NCBI GenBank assembly: GCA_958296295.1 | Contig: OY282460.1 | Span: forward strand, 2,170,001 to 2,234,000 | DNA from: an uncultured Pseudomonadales bacterium | GTDB lineage: Bacteria > Pseudomonadota > Gammaproteobacteria > Pseudomonadales > Azotimanducaceae | Length of the DNA stretch: 64,000 bases | Direction of reading: 5' to 3' | Shown here: positions 33,817 through 41,712 of the stretch, piece by piece | Layout of the letters: the number at the start of each line of letters is the position of its first letter | How positions within the stretch are numbered: the first letter of the stretch is position 1 | Program-made: the position numbers and the translations under genes | The notes under the pieces: generated by a model | What the model was told of the DNA's origin: nothing | Seen by the model: the letters and a program-made list of their open reading frames with translations, nothing else | Databases searched by the model: none

Positions 33817-35643
33817 TTAGGAACCCGCCCGCGGGGCCGCCGTGTCGCCGGCCACCGCGCAGGCCAGTTCGCGGTGGATGCGCCCGTTTGCGGCCAACGT
33901 GAGCATGCCGGTGCTGCCGGCGATGGATTCGCCGTGCGCCGTCATCCGCGAGAGCTGGTTCGCCACGCGATAGCCGTCCACGCCGAGCGCGAACATCGGC
34001 GAATCCACTCGCCGGGCCGGGAACGCGGCGGACGCTTCGGTGTGCAGCGCGTTCGGGAACAGGCGCCACGGGATGTCGCAAACGCGCACGCCGCGGATGT
34101 TCGCCGCGGCGTCGCCGCGCGGCACCCGCGACCAGACGTAAAGCGGCAGATCGCCGGCGAAGTGGAACTCCAAGGCCGGTTTGAGGGCCAGCAACTCGTC
34201 GGCTTCAACGAAGGCCACGATGGCGTCCACGTCGTCGCGGCGTCGCGGAGTGAACTTCAGTTCCGCGCCCACGAGACGTTCTATCGCCGCGTGCCTCGCG
34301 GTGCTCTCGACCACGGCCAAGGCTTCGGCGGCGACATCGGTGGTGGCCGCCATGTCCCGCAGCCTCCCGGTCGCGACGATGTCGAGGCCAGCGTCGCCGG
34401 CCAAGTTGGCGCTGGCGCGCCCGGCCCAGGACGTCTCGTTTTGGAAGACGACGATGCGCCGCAGGTCGCTTGTGGCCAAGGCCGCGCGGACGGCCGCCGC
34501 CTCGTCTTCCACCGCCAACGCGAGTTGCACGGCGTCCTTCGGGGCTTCGGCGTCGCGCGCGGGCGTGTTCAAGGCCACCAGCGGAAGCTGTGGCGCGAGC
34601 GCGAATATGGCGGCAACGGCCGCCTTGTCGAGCGGGCCCACCACGACATCCGCGCCGTGGGCGACGGCTCGGTTGTAGGCATCGGTAGCGGCGCCGCCGG
34701 CGGTGTCGTACAGCGTCACGTTTTGGTCCTCGGGTTCGCCGTGCAGATACGCGGCGAGGAAGCCGTCGCGGACCTCCTCTCCGAGGCCCGCCAACTCGCC
34801 GGTCAGCGGCAGCAGCAAAGCGATGGAGCGTCGTCTGGCCCCGGGCTGGGCCAAGACGGTTGGGGGGTGTCGAGCCGCCGGATGGTCTGGATGCCGCGCC
34901 CGCCAGGTCCGCCACGTCCGCGCCGCCGCGCTTGGCGTGAGCCCGGCGTAGACGTCCCGCGCCAGCGCGGCCCATGCCGCGGTCGCGGGCGCGGCGGCGG
35001 CACGCGCTTGGCGGTTCAGTTCGGCCACTGAAACCCGTGAGAGATGCCGCCAGACGGTCGTGGCGATCGCCGCGGCGTCGGCGACGCCGGGTTGCGCTAG
35101 AACCTCCATGAGCGCTTGGGCGGCGGCCCAATGCTCGCCAAGGCGTCCAAGGGCCATCGCGCGGGCTCGGCCGGTGAGGGCGGATTGCTCGGCGTCGCCG
35201 CCAGCCAACAGCCGCAGCAGCTGGACGATTTCGGCGTGATCCGAGCGTGCCAGCGCCAGCTCCAAGGCGACGCCCAGCAATTCGTGCTGGCGCCTGGCGG
35301 ACAGCGCCTGCGCCAAGGACGCCGTGTTTGGCTGGCGTGGCGACCGCAGGCGTTCGACCAAGGCCGGCGCCATGTCCTCGCGCGTCGACCGGGCTAGCAT
35401 CAGGGCCCGGAAATAGGCGTCGGCTTGGCGTTGCGGATCCGCCTCTCGCTCCGCTTGGCGCAGGATGCGCTCCAGCGGGTCGGCGCGGGTGGCAAGGGCG
35501 TCGTCGGCGCGCGGCGGCACCGGGCCTGCCGTGCAGCCGCCGAGGACGAGCGCCGCGGCGAGGGCAGCGATGCGGCTTGGCCCACGCGGGAAGCGAGCAC
35601 CCGCAGTGCGCGTTGTACTATGGTCGGGAGAGGAACAACGCAT
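33817..35643 (-). CDS. lpoA: Penicillin-binding protein activator LpoA
   Basis: A 608-residue outer-membrane lipoprotein. The lipobox LVLGGC is at about residues 32-37. The N-terminal helical (TPR-like) domain is followed by a periplasmic-binding-protein-like domain beginning RRSIALLLPLTGELAGLGEE and containing VTLYDTAGGAATDAYNRAVA, DVVVGPLDKAAVAAIF and LPLVALNTP. LpoA stimulates PBP1A in peptidoglycan synthesis. It is divergent from rsmI as in E. coli. The chosen ATG 35643 shares the palindrome CATG with the rsmI start; no in-frame start closer to the lipobox exists. Confidence 0.9.
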   Translation of the reverse strand: MRCSSPDHSTTRTAGARFPRGPSRIAALAAALVLGGCTAGPVPPRADDALATRADPLERILRQAEREADPQRQADAYFRALMLARSTREDMAPALVERLRSPRQPNTASLAQALSARRQHELLGVALELALARSDHAEIVQLLRLLAGGDAEQSALTGRARAMALGRLGEHWAAAQALMEVLAQPGVADAAAIATTVWRHLSRVSVAELNRQARAAAAPATAAWAALARDVYAGLTPSAAARTWRTWRARHPDHPAARHPPTVLAQPGARRRSIALLLPLTGELAGLGEEVRDGFLAAYLHGEPEDQNVTLYDTAGGAATDAYNRAVAHGADVVVGPLDKAAVAAIFALAPQLPLVALNTPARDAEAPKDAVQLALAVEDEAAAVRAALATSDLRRIVVFQNETSWAGRASANLAGDAGLDIVATGRLRDMAATTDVAAEALAVVESTARHAAIERLVGAELKFTPRRRDDVDAIVAFVEADELLALKPALEFHFAGDLPLYVWSRVPRGDAAANIRGVRVCDIPWRLFPNALHTEASAAFPARRVDSPMFALGVDGYRVANQLSRMTAHGESIAGSTGMLTLAANGRIHRELACAVAGDTAAPRAGS

Positions 35644-36493
35644 GGCGGATCGGGCCGTTGGACGGCTGTATGTGGTGGCGACACCCATAGGGAACCTGCA
35701 GGATTTGACGTCGCGAGCGGCGGATGTGCTCAGGTCGGCGCGCGTGGTGGCCTGCGAAGATACCAGACGGAGCGGCCGCTTGCTGGCGCACATCGGCGCC
35801 AAGCCGGAAGTGCTGTTGGCCCTGCACGATCACAACGAAGACCAAGCGAGCGCCAGCGTTCTCGAACACTTGCGCGCCGGGGACTCCGTGGCGTTGGTGG
35901 CGGACGCCGGCACGCCGCTGGTGTCGGATCCGGGCTTTGCGCTGGTGCGCGACGCGTGGGCGGCCGGCATCGGCGTCACGCCCGTGCCCGGCCCCTCGGC
36001 CGTCACCGCGGCGCTGGCGGCATGTCCGATACCCGCGGCGCGGTTTCGGTTCGAGGGGTTCCTGCCGGCCAAGGCCGGCGCTCGCCGCAAGGCGCTGGCG
36101 AATCTCTTGGCTTCGGACGTGGCGGTTGTGTTCTTCGAAGCGCCCCACCGCGTGGCGCGGACGTTGGCCGAGCTCCAGGCGCTGGGCGCCGGCGCCCGGG
36201 AGTTGCTGGTGTGCCGCGAACTCACCAAGCGCTTCGAGACCATTCGCCTCGCTACCGTCCGCGAGCACTTGGCCGACGACGGGCCGAGGCGCGGCGAGTT
36301 TTGTTGCGTGCTCGCGCCCGAGGCGAACCCGAAGGCGCAACCGCACCCGGTGTTGGAGGTGTTGGCCGCCGAGCTGCCAGCGGGCCAAGCGGCCCGTCTG
36401 GCCGCGCGCATCACCGGCGAGCCCCGTGCCGCCTTGTACGAGCGCCTGCTGTCCGTCCGGCGAGGTCGCGACGGCGGCAATGGTGTAGGCTAG
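35642..36493 (+). CDS. rsmI: 16S rRNA (cytidine(1402)-2'-O)-methyltransferase
   Basis: A 283-residue tetrapyrrole-methylase-fold enzyme that methylates C1402 in the decoding centre. It shows GRLYVVATPIGNLQDLTSRA, VACEDTRRSGRLLAH, SVALVADAGTPLVSDPG, VTPVPGPSAVTAALAA, FEGFLPAKAGARRKAL and VFFEAPHRVARTLAEL, all diagnostic. GAGAGGAA lies about 8 bases before the ATG. rnpB follows directly, as in Pseudomonas and relatives. A possible -10 box (TACTAT) is at 35616-35621. Confidence 0.96.
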   Translation: MADRAVGRLYVVATPIGNLQDLTSRAADVLRSARVVACEDTRRSGRLLAHIGAKPEVLLALHDHNEDQASASVLEHLRAGDSVALVADAGTPLVSDPGFALVRDAWAAGIGVTPVPGPSAVTAALAACPIPAARFRFEGFLPAKAGARRKALANLLASDVAVVFFEAPHRVARTLAELQALGAGARELLVCRELTKRFETIRLATVREHLADDGPRRGEFCCVLAPEANPKAQPHPVLEVLAAELPAGQAARLAARITGEPRAALYERLLSVRRGRDGGNGVG

Positions 36494-36495
36494 CC

Positions 36496-36877
<382 letters not shown>

Positions 36878-37316
36878 CACATGCGCCGCCGCCACGGGAT
36901 GGCGGGTGGCCGTTCGGTCCGCGACCCGACCACGTTCCGGTTGGCTGTTGGGCCGCCGTCTCGCGCCGTGGCCGCTGGCCGGAATTTCGGGGAGGCGTGT
37001 CGCATCGCCACGGAGCCGCATCGATTCGTTCCGCGCTTGCCGCTGGATCCGCACGGGCGGTTGACAGAAGCGGCCACTCGATATCGTCGCGGTTTGAACG
37101 CGGAGATCGTTGCTCGCTTGGAGCACTCGGTCGGCGGGATTCCGCAAGACGATGCCGAGTCGAAGCTGGAGCCGAAGTTGTTCCCGTCTCTCGAAACCAC
37201 CTTCCGGGGCTAGCTTTCCGATGACGAGAACACGCTGATCCGTTTGTTTCGCCGCCTGTCGGCGCGCCAACGGGCCGAGCTCGCGACTTTGCCCACGTGA
37301 CTTGTGGCGCAAGCTC
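36878..37316. other. Intergenic region after rnpB
   Basis: About 440 bases with open frames on both strands, but no recognisable domain and no plausible start signal. In many relatives mraZ and the cell-wall cluster follow rnpB; here they do not. Confidence 0.5.
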
Positions 37317-38147
37317 CTAGGGCGCTTTCAACGGCGAGAACTTCGGCGGGCGCCTCTCCACGAACGATTGGATGCCCTCGGCGAAGTCGGAGCGCTCCAG
37401 ACTCTCCTCCATCCAGCCGTTGGTTTGCGCCATTGCGGGCCCGAGTTCCGCGTTCAGGTGTTTGTACACTTGGCGTTTCATCATCATCAAAGAGGTTGGC
37501 GCCGCGGTTGCCGCCAACTCCTTGATGTACGCCTTGGCCTCGGCCACGGACTCGCCATCCTCGCAGAGGCGGTCGGCGAGGCCGATCCGGTAGGCCTCCT
37601 CGCCGTTGAGGCGTTTGGATGTCCACAAGAGGTCCAGCGCCCGCGATGGGCCGACGAGCCGCGGCAGCATCCAGCTGGCGCCGTGTTCGGCCACGAGGCC
37701 GCGGGCCGAGAACGATGTCGTGAGCTTGGCGCCGCGCTCGACGAACCGCAGATCCGAGAACAACGCGTAACAGAAACCCATTCCCGCCGCGGCGCCGCCG
37801 ACGGCGGCGATGAGCGGTTTGCGGATGCCGAGGAGGTAGGTGAGGGTGACGGTGAAGTTGGGGTCGCCGTCGGGGTTGCCCGGATCCGCCGCCAGTTGCG
37901 GGTACTCGGCGGAACCCCGGGCGCCTTGCGTCATCTCGCCGAGCGCGTTCATGTCCATGCCGGCGCAGAAGCCGCGCCCGGCGCCGGTAAGCGCGATGCC
38001 CACCACGCGCTCGTCGCGTTCGGCCTCGCCCAACGCATGACGGATCTCGGCAAGCATCAGCGGCGTGAAGGCGTTCAGGCTTGCCGGCCGGTTCATGGTC
38101 AACACGGCGGTGGGCGCGTCCACCTCGTACTTGATTTCCTGGTACAT
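37317..38147 (-). CDS. Enoyl-CoA hydratase/isomerase family protein
   Basis: A 276-residue crotonase-fold protein: VLTMNRPASLNAFTPLMLAE, VVGIALTGAGRGFCAGMDMN (oxyanion-hole region), LLGIRKPLIAAVGGAAAGMG with the second oxyanion glycine, and FVERGAKLTTSFSARGLVAE including a glutamate at the position expected for catalysis. Family members hydrate enoyl-CoA or catalyse related reactions. The stand-alone gene and its length fit a side-pathway acyl-CoA enzyme; the substrate is unknown. A ribosome-binding AAGGAG lies before the ATG. Confidence 0.9.
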   Translation of the reverse strand: MYQEIKYEVDAPTAVLTMNRPASLNAFTPLMLAEIRHALGEAERDERVVGIALTGAGRGFCAGMDMNALGEMTQGARGSAEYPQLAADPGNPDGDPNFTVTLTYLLGIRKPLIAAVGGAAAGMGFCYALFSDLRFVERGAKLTTSFSARGLVAEHGASWMLPRLVGPSRALDLLWTSKRLNGEEAYRIGLADRLCEDGESVAEAKAYIKELAATAAPTSLMMMKRQVYKHLNAELGPAMAQTNGWMEESLERSDFAEGIQSFVERRPPKFSPLKAP

Positions 38148-38168
38148 GCGGGTCTCCTTTCGCGAAGG

Positions 38169-39293
38169 TCAACGACGGTTGGGCGTCAGCGGCCGGCCGG
38201 CCCGCCTTTTGGCGCGGATCTCTCGATGGGTGGCTTCAAGGCTGACGAAACGCTCGGCGGTTGTCGGGTGGCTGCGGGCGAAGCGGATGTTCCCGGAGTG
38301 TTCCACCGCCATGCGCCTCCAGAACGCCGGCGCGCCGCTGCTGTCGATGCCGGCCCGCTCCAGCATGTAGAGGCTCATGTAGTCGGCTTCGCGTTCCAAT
38401 TCCTTGGAAAAAGCGAGCCCGCCGAGCCGCGTGCCCAGCTCCGTCGCCTCCACGCCGGTGTAAACGCGCGCCACCGCGCCCATGAGGCCGCCGAGCAAGC
38501 TGGCGCCGAGCTTCTTGTCGACATGCCCTTCGGTGTTGTGCGCCAGCTCGTGCGCGATGACGGTTTGCAGTTCGATGTCCGACTGCGCGAAGCGCAGCAT
38601 GCCGCTGGTGACATAGACGCTGTGGCCGTCGGCGTAGGCGTTGAGGCCGGGATCGTTCACCAAGAGCACCGGGTAGGCGCACACGCGTTCCGGCGAAACC
38701 GAAACAACCCGCGTGCGGCCGTTGCGCAGCACGCGCATGCGCACCACGCCATCGGTCAACGCTTCATCGAGCATGAGATTGATGCGTCTGTGGCCGCGCG
38801 AAGCGGGCGGGCGCTGGCCGTCGACGAACAGGATCACGTCGCCGGCGCGAAGCCCGGCGCGATGCGCCGGCGAGTTGGGCGTCACGGACAGCACCGTGTG
38901 CCACTCGTCGGACATCGAGAACAGCCGGGCCGCCGCCTGGCGCGACGCTTGGGGCATGTTGCCGGCGGTGTCGAAGTAGATGCCCATGAGGGACTCCACG
39001 TGTTGCCCGCAGAAATCCACGTTGGCGCGCAGGATGGGATAGGCCAGGCCGTTCAGCCGCGTGCGTCGTCGCAGTTGCGTCTGAAAGGCCAAGCGCTGTT
39101 GTTCGTCCTGTTCACGGCGCACCGAGTCCGCCGATGGGGAAGGGGGCGCCGTGGTGGTGGCGCAGCCGGCGAGAAACGCCGCCGCCAAGACCGCGGCCAG
39201 CGTTGGCGCGCGGCGGCGCTGGCGCCGCTCGGCTGCGAAGCGCGGGGCGTTCGAGGCGATGCGGTCGGGGCTCCTAGTCCGGCGAGGTGCCAT
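38169..39293 (-). CDS. M48-family metalloprotease lipoprotein with PDZ domain
   Basis: A 374-residue periplasmic or membrane-anchored protease. The lipobox LAGC is at about residues 40-43. A PDZ domain covers LSVTPNSPAHRAGLRAGDVI and LFVDGQRPP. The peptidase domain has the zinc site HELAHN and, about 60 residues later, ELEREADYMSLYMLERAGID (third ligand). This PDZ-then-M48 order differs from BepA/YcaL and LoiP, which lack an N-terminal PDZ. The ATG at 39293 follows GGAAG closely. Likely role: envelope protein quality control. Confidence 0.88.
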   Translation of the reverse strand: MAPRRTRSPDRIASNAPRFAAERRQRRRAPTLAAVLAAAFLAGCATTTAPPSPSADSVRREQDEQQRLAFQTQLRRRTRLNGLAYPILRANVDFCGQHVESLMGIYFDTAGNMPQASRQAAARLFSMSDEWHTVLSVTPNSPAHRAGLRAGDVILFVDGQRPPASRGHRRINLMLDEALTDGVVRMRVLRNGRTRVVSVSPERVCAYPVLLVNDPGLNAYADGHSVYVTSGMLRFAQSDIELQTVIAHELAHNTEGHVDKKLGASLLGGLMGAVARVYTGVEATELGTRLGGLAFSKELEREADYMSLYMLERAGIDSSGAPAFWRRMAVEHSGNIRFARSHPTTAERFVSLEATHREIRAKRRAGRPLTPNRR

Positions 39294-39527
39294 GTGCCGC
39301 TTCCTGTGCGTGGCGGGATGTGGTTCCACGGTTCATCGGTGGTTGCGGTAATCTAGCCAATCTCGCCGGCCAATGCCAACTTGCCGGCGCATGGTGCCGC
39401 GCGCGGCATCCCGGGGCTGTTCGCGGCGCGCCCATGCTATTCTGCCGCGTGGCCGGTGCGCCGCCGCTGGCGTCGGCCGGTGGGGCCCGTCGGTCTTGCC
39501 GGGCCGAAGAAATGGAGGCGAATTCGC

Positions 39528-39647
39528 ATGTGGCACTTGATCGAGGACTTCTTCGAGCAGGGCATCGTCGTCAAGCTCTTGATCCTGCTTGGCTGGCTCT
39601 GCGTGGCGATCATGGTGGCGAGCTTCGTCTCGGCATTCGTGCGTTGA
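39528..39647 (+). CDS. Small single-span membrane protein, 39 residues
   Basis: ATG 39528 follows GGAGG by 9 bases and encodes an amphipathic MWHLIEDFFEQG start, then a strongly hydrophobic helix (IVVKLLILLGWLCVAIMVA) and a short basic end. No family is recognised. The good ribosome-binding site and hydrophobicity support a real gene. It lies 38 bases before the TerB gene and may be cotranscribed with it. Confidence 0.6.
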   Translation: MWHLIEDFFEQGIVVKLLILLGWLCVAIMVASFVSAFVR

Positions 39648-39685
39648 CTTCGGCTTGCCAAGCCGTTTGAGCCGGCGACAAGAGC

Positions 39686-40081
39686 ATGTGGTTGGCGTCC
39701 CTCACCGAGCGCCAGCGTGACGCGCTGCTCGGATTGGCGCACGATGTCGTCGTTTCCGACGGCCTTCTCGACCCCAACGAGGAGGACATGCTGGTCGAGT
39801 TCCGGCGCGAAATGGCGCGCACGCCGGACGGCGGCGCGGACTATCTGGAACTGGACGGCATCGGCGAGATTTTCGACAACCGCCGCGCCCGCGTTGTCGC
39901 CGTCCTGAACCTCGTGCACCTGTCCTACGCCGACGGCGCCTTCGAGATCGAGGAGGAGTGCCTGCTCCGCGAAGTGGCGCGGGCCTTCGACATCGGCGAC
40001 GAGGATTTCCGGCTGATGGACAACTGGGTGAGGCGCCTGGTGGCCTTGGAAGAGGAGGCGCGCGGCCTGATGCGGCCTTGA
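39686..40081 (+). CDS. TerB/DjlA-like domain protein
   Basis: A 131-residue all-helical TerB-like protein: RDALLGLAHDVVVSDGLLDP, EEDMLVEFRREM, LVHLSYADGAFEIEEECLLR and AFDIGDEDFRLMDNWVRRLV, with the D.....E pairs of the TerB metal-binding fold. TerB domains accompany tellurite resistance, DnaJ-type and phage-defence proteins. Notably a DnaJ-domain gene and a VWA gene follow in convergent orientation, so the group may work together. Confidence 0.8.
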   Translation: MWLASLTERQRDALLGLAHDVVVSDGLLDPNEEDMLVEFRREMARTPDGGADYLELDGIGEIFDNRRARVVAVLNLVHLSYADGAFEIEEECLLREVARAFDIGDEDFRLMDNWVRRLVALEEEARGLMRP

Positions 40082-40099
40082 GCGGGGTTGGCGAGACTC

Positions 40100-40849
40100 C
40101 TAGCCGCCGTTCGTCAACAACACCTCCTTCGCTTGATTCAACGTCGCCGCCAGGTAGTCCGTGCCGCCGCGGTCCGGGTGCAGCCTCTGCATCAATCGGC
40201 GGTGCGCTTCCCGCACTTGGGCGTCGCTGGCGCCGTCCGCCAAGCCGAGCACGGCGAGCGCCTGCGTCTTGTCCATGCGGGGCGCTTGGGAAGGCGCGGC
40301 GCCGCGTTCGCTCGCATGATCCGAGGTCTCGCGCCAATCGGGAAAGCGCCGGTCGAGGTAGGCGTCCAAGAGTTGCAGCGAGTCCGCCGCGGCCAGGCCG
40401 GCGCGGAACAGCTCGAGGGCGGGCAGATCGAGGGCGGAAAGGCGCTGGCCTTGGAGTGGCCCGGTAAGCACTTCGCCGTCCATTTCGCCCGAGTCGTGCC
40501 GCAACGTCATGCGCAAGTCCGCGCTGGCGACAGTGGAGACTTGGGGGCCGCCGTGCGCGCCGGCCGGCTGGGTGCCGCCGCCGAACGCCGAGCGCAGCCA
40601 CTTGCCGATCAGAGGCCCGGCCACCAGGCCGGCGATCCAGCGCAGCAACGGCAACGTGCCGGCGGTGAGGGCGGCGAGCCAGTGCAACTTGCCGCTCGCG
40701 GTGAGAAGGGCGAGCAAGGCGATGAACACCACGGCCGCGCCGCCGGCCATCTTGGAGAGCTTGCGCGGCCGGTTTTTCGCCGCCGCCTCCTTCCACAGGA
40801 CGACAAAGGCGACAACGAGGGCGGTCAGCCCAAAGAGCGTCAGGAACAT
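40100..40849 (-). CDS. Membrane-anchored DnaJ-domain protein
   Basis: A 249-residue protein with three N-terminal hydrophobic segments (LTLFGLTALVVAFVVLW, VVFIALLALLTASGKL, ALTAGTLPLLRWIAGLVAG) and a C-terminal J domain: QALAVLGLADGASDAQVREA, HRRLMQRLHPDRGG with the HPD tripeptide, and LAATLNQAKEVLL. J domains stimulate Hsp70 ATPase activity, here probably at the cytoplasmic face of the membrane. A VWA protein precedes it by 43 bases on the same strand. Confidence 0.88.
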   Translation of the reverse strand: MFLTLFGLTALVVAFVVLWKEAAAKNRPRKLSKMAGGAAVVFIALLALLTASGKLHWLAALTAGTLPLLRWIAGLVAGPLIGKWLRSAFGGGTQPAGAHGGPQVSTVASADLRMTLRHDSGEMDGEVLTGPLQGQRLSALDLPALELFRAGLAAADSLQLLDAYLDRRFPDWRETSDHASERGAAPSQAPRMDKTQALAVLGLADGASDAQVREAHRRLMQRLHPDRGGTDYLAATLNQAKEVLLTNGG

Positions 40850-40892
40850 TGCGAGACCGGTTGGGCGAAACGCGTTCTTGCCGCGCGGGCCG

Positions 40893-41585
40893 TCATGGCG
40901 GCAACTGCGCCAACACCGCCCGCGCCGCGTCGTGCTTGATTTCGCGCAGACCTTGCCGGCCGCGTGTGGCGTATTGCGCCACGACGCCGAACAGCGCGCG
41001 CAGCCGGTCGGCGCCGCCGGCGGTGAAGGGCGCGTGGGCGCCGCCGGTGATGCGCGCGATGTCGCCGAACACCCGGGTGGCGAGCGGGTCGCGGCCCTCT
41101 TGGAACATGAAAAACGGCAGCTTGAATAGCGCGAGCCGGCCGGCCGCGGCAGTGAGCGCATGGGGCGGTTCTTCGCAGCAGTCGCCAACGAACACCGCCG
41201 CTTTGACGGGTTCGAGGCGCGCTTCGCGCAGCGCGTGGGCGAGCACCCGTTCGATGCGGGTCGTGCCGCCGCGGCACGAAACGCCCGTCATGTGTCGCAA
41301 CAGCTCGGTCGGAGATGTGGACCAGGGCGAGACGTGGAACTCGTTGTAGCCGCGGTAGTAGGCCAACTGCACGGCGACGGCGGTGTCCGCCGACGCGCCC
41401 GCCGCGGCCTGAAACAGCTCGGCGTGCAGGGCCATGGCCATGTCCCAAGTCGGCTCGCGGCTGGCGGTGGCGTCCAATGCGAACAGGATGCGATGCGGCC
41501 GATTCTCCCGCCGCGCCGGCACAGCCGCGTTCGCGGCTTGGAGAAACCGCCGCACATCGGGACTGGGCGCGGGCGTCTTGGGCAT
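40893..41585 (-). CDS. VWA-domain protein
   Basis: A 230-residue cytoplasmic von Willebrand factor A-like protein: ILFALDATASREPTWDMAM (MIDAS-type DxTxS), FHVSPWSTSPTELLRHMTGV, CRGGTTRIERVLAHALREAR and AVFVGDCCEEPPH. It lacks a signal peptide. This type is found next to DnaJ-domain genes in proteobacteria, as here, but its role is unknown. The start is ATG 41585. Confidence 0.8.
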   Translation of the reverse strand: MPKTPAPSPDVRRFLQAANAAVPARRENRPHRILFALDATASREPTWDMAMALHAELFQAAAGASADTAVAVQLAYYRGYNEFHVSPWSTSPTELLRHMTGVSCRGGTTRIERVLAHALREARLEPVKAAVFVGDCCEEPPHALTAAAGRLALFKLPFFMFQEGRDPLATRVFGDIARITGGAHAPFTAGGADRLRALFGVVAQYATRGRQGLREIKHDAARAVLAQLPP

Positions 41586-41712
41586 TCGTCTCAAGTGGTC
41601 GGTTCGCTGGCGGCAATGATGGCGAAAGTCGTGGCCTTCCGGCAACACGCGGCTTGGCGGTATCCTACCGGCAACGCCTTCCGGTGCCGTTGGCGGGAAC
41701 GAAGAGGAGAAC

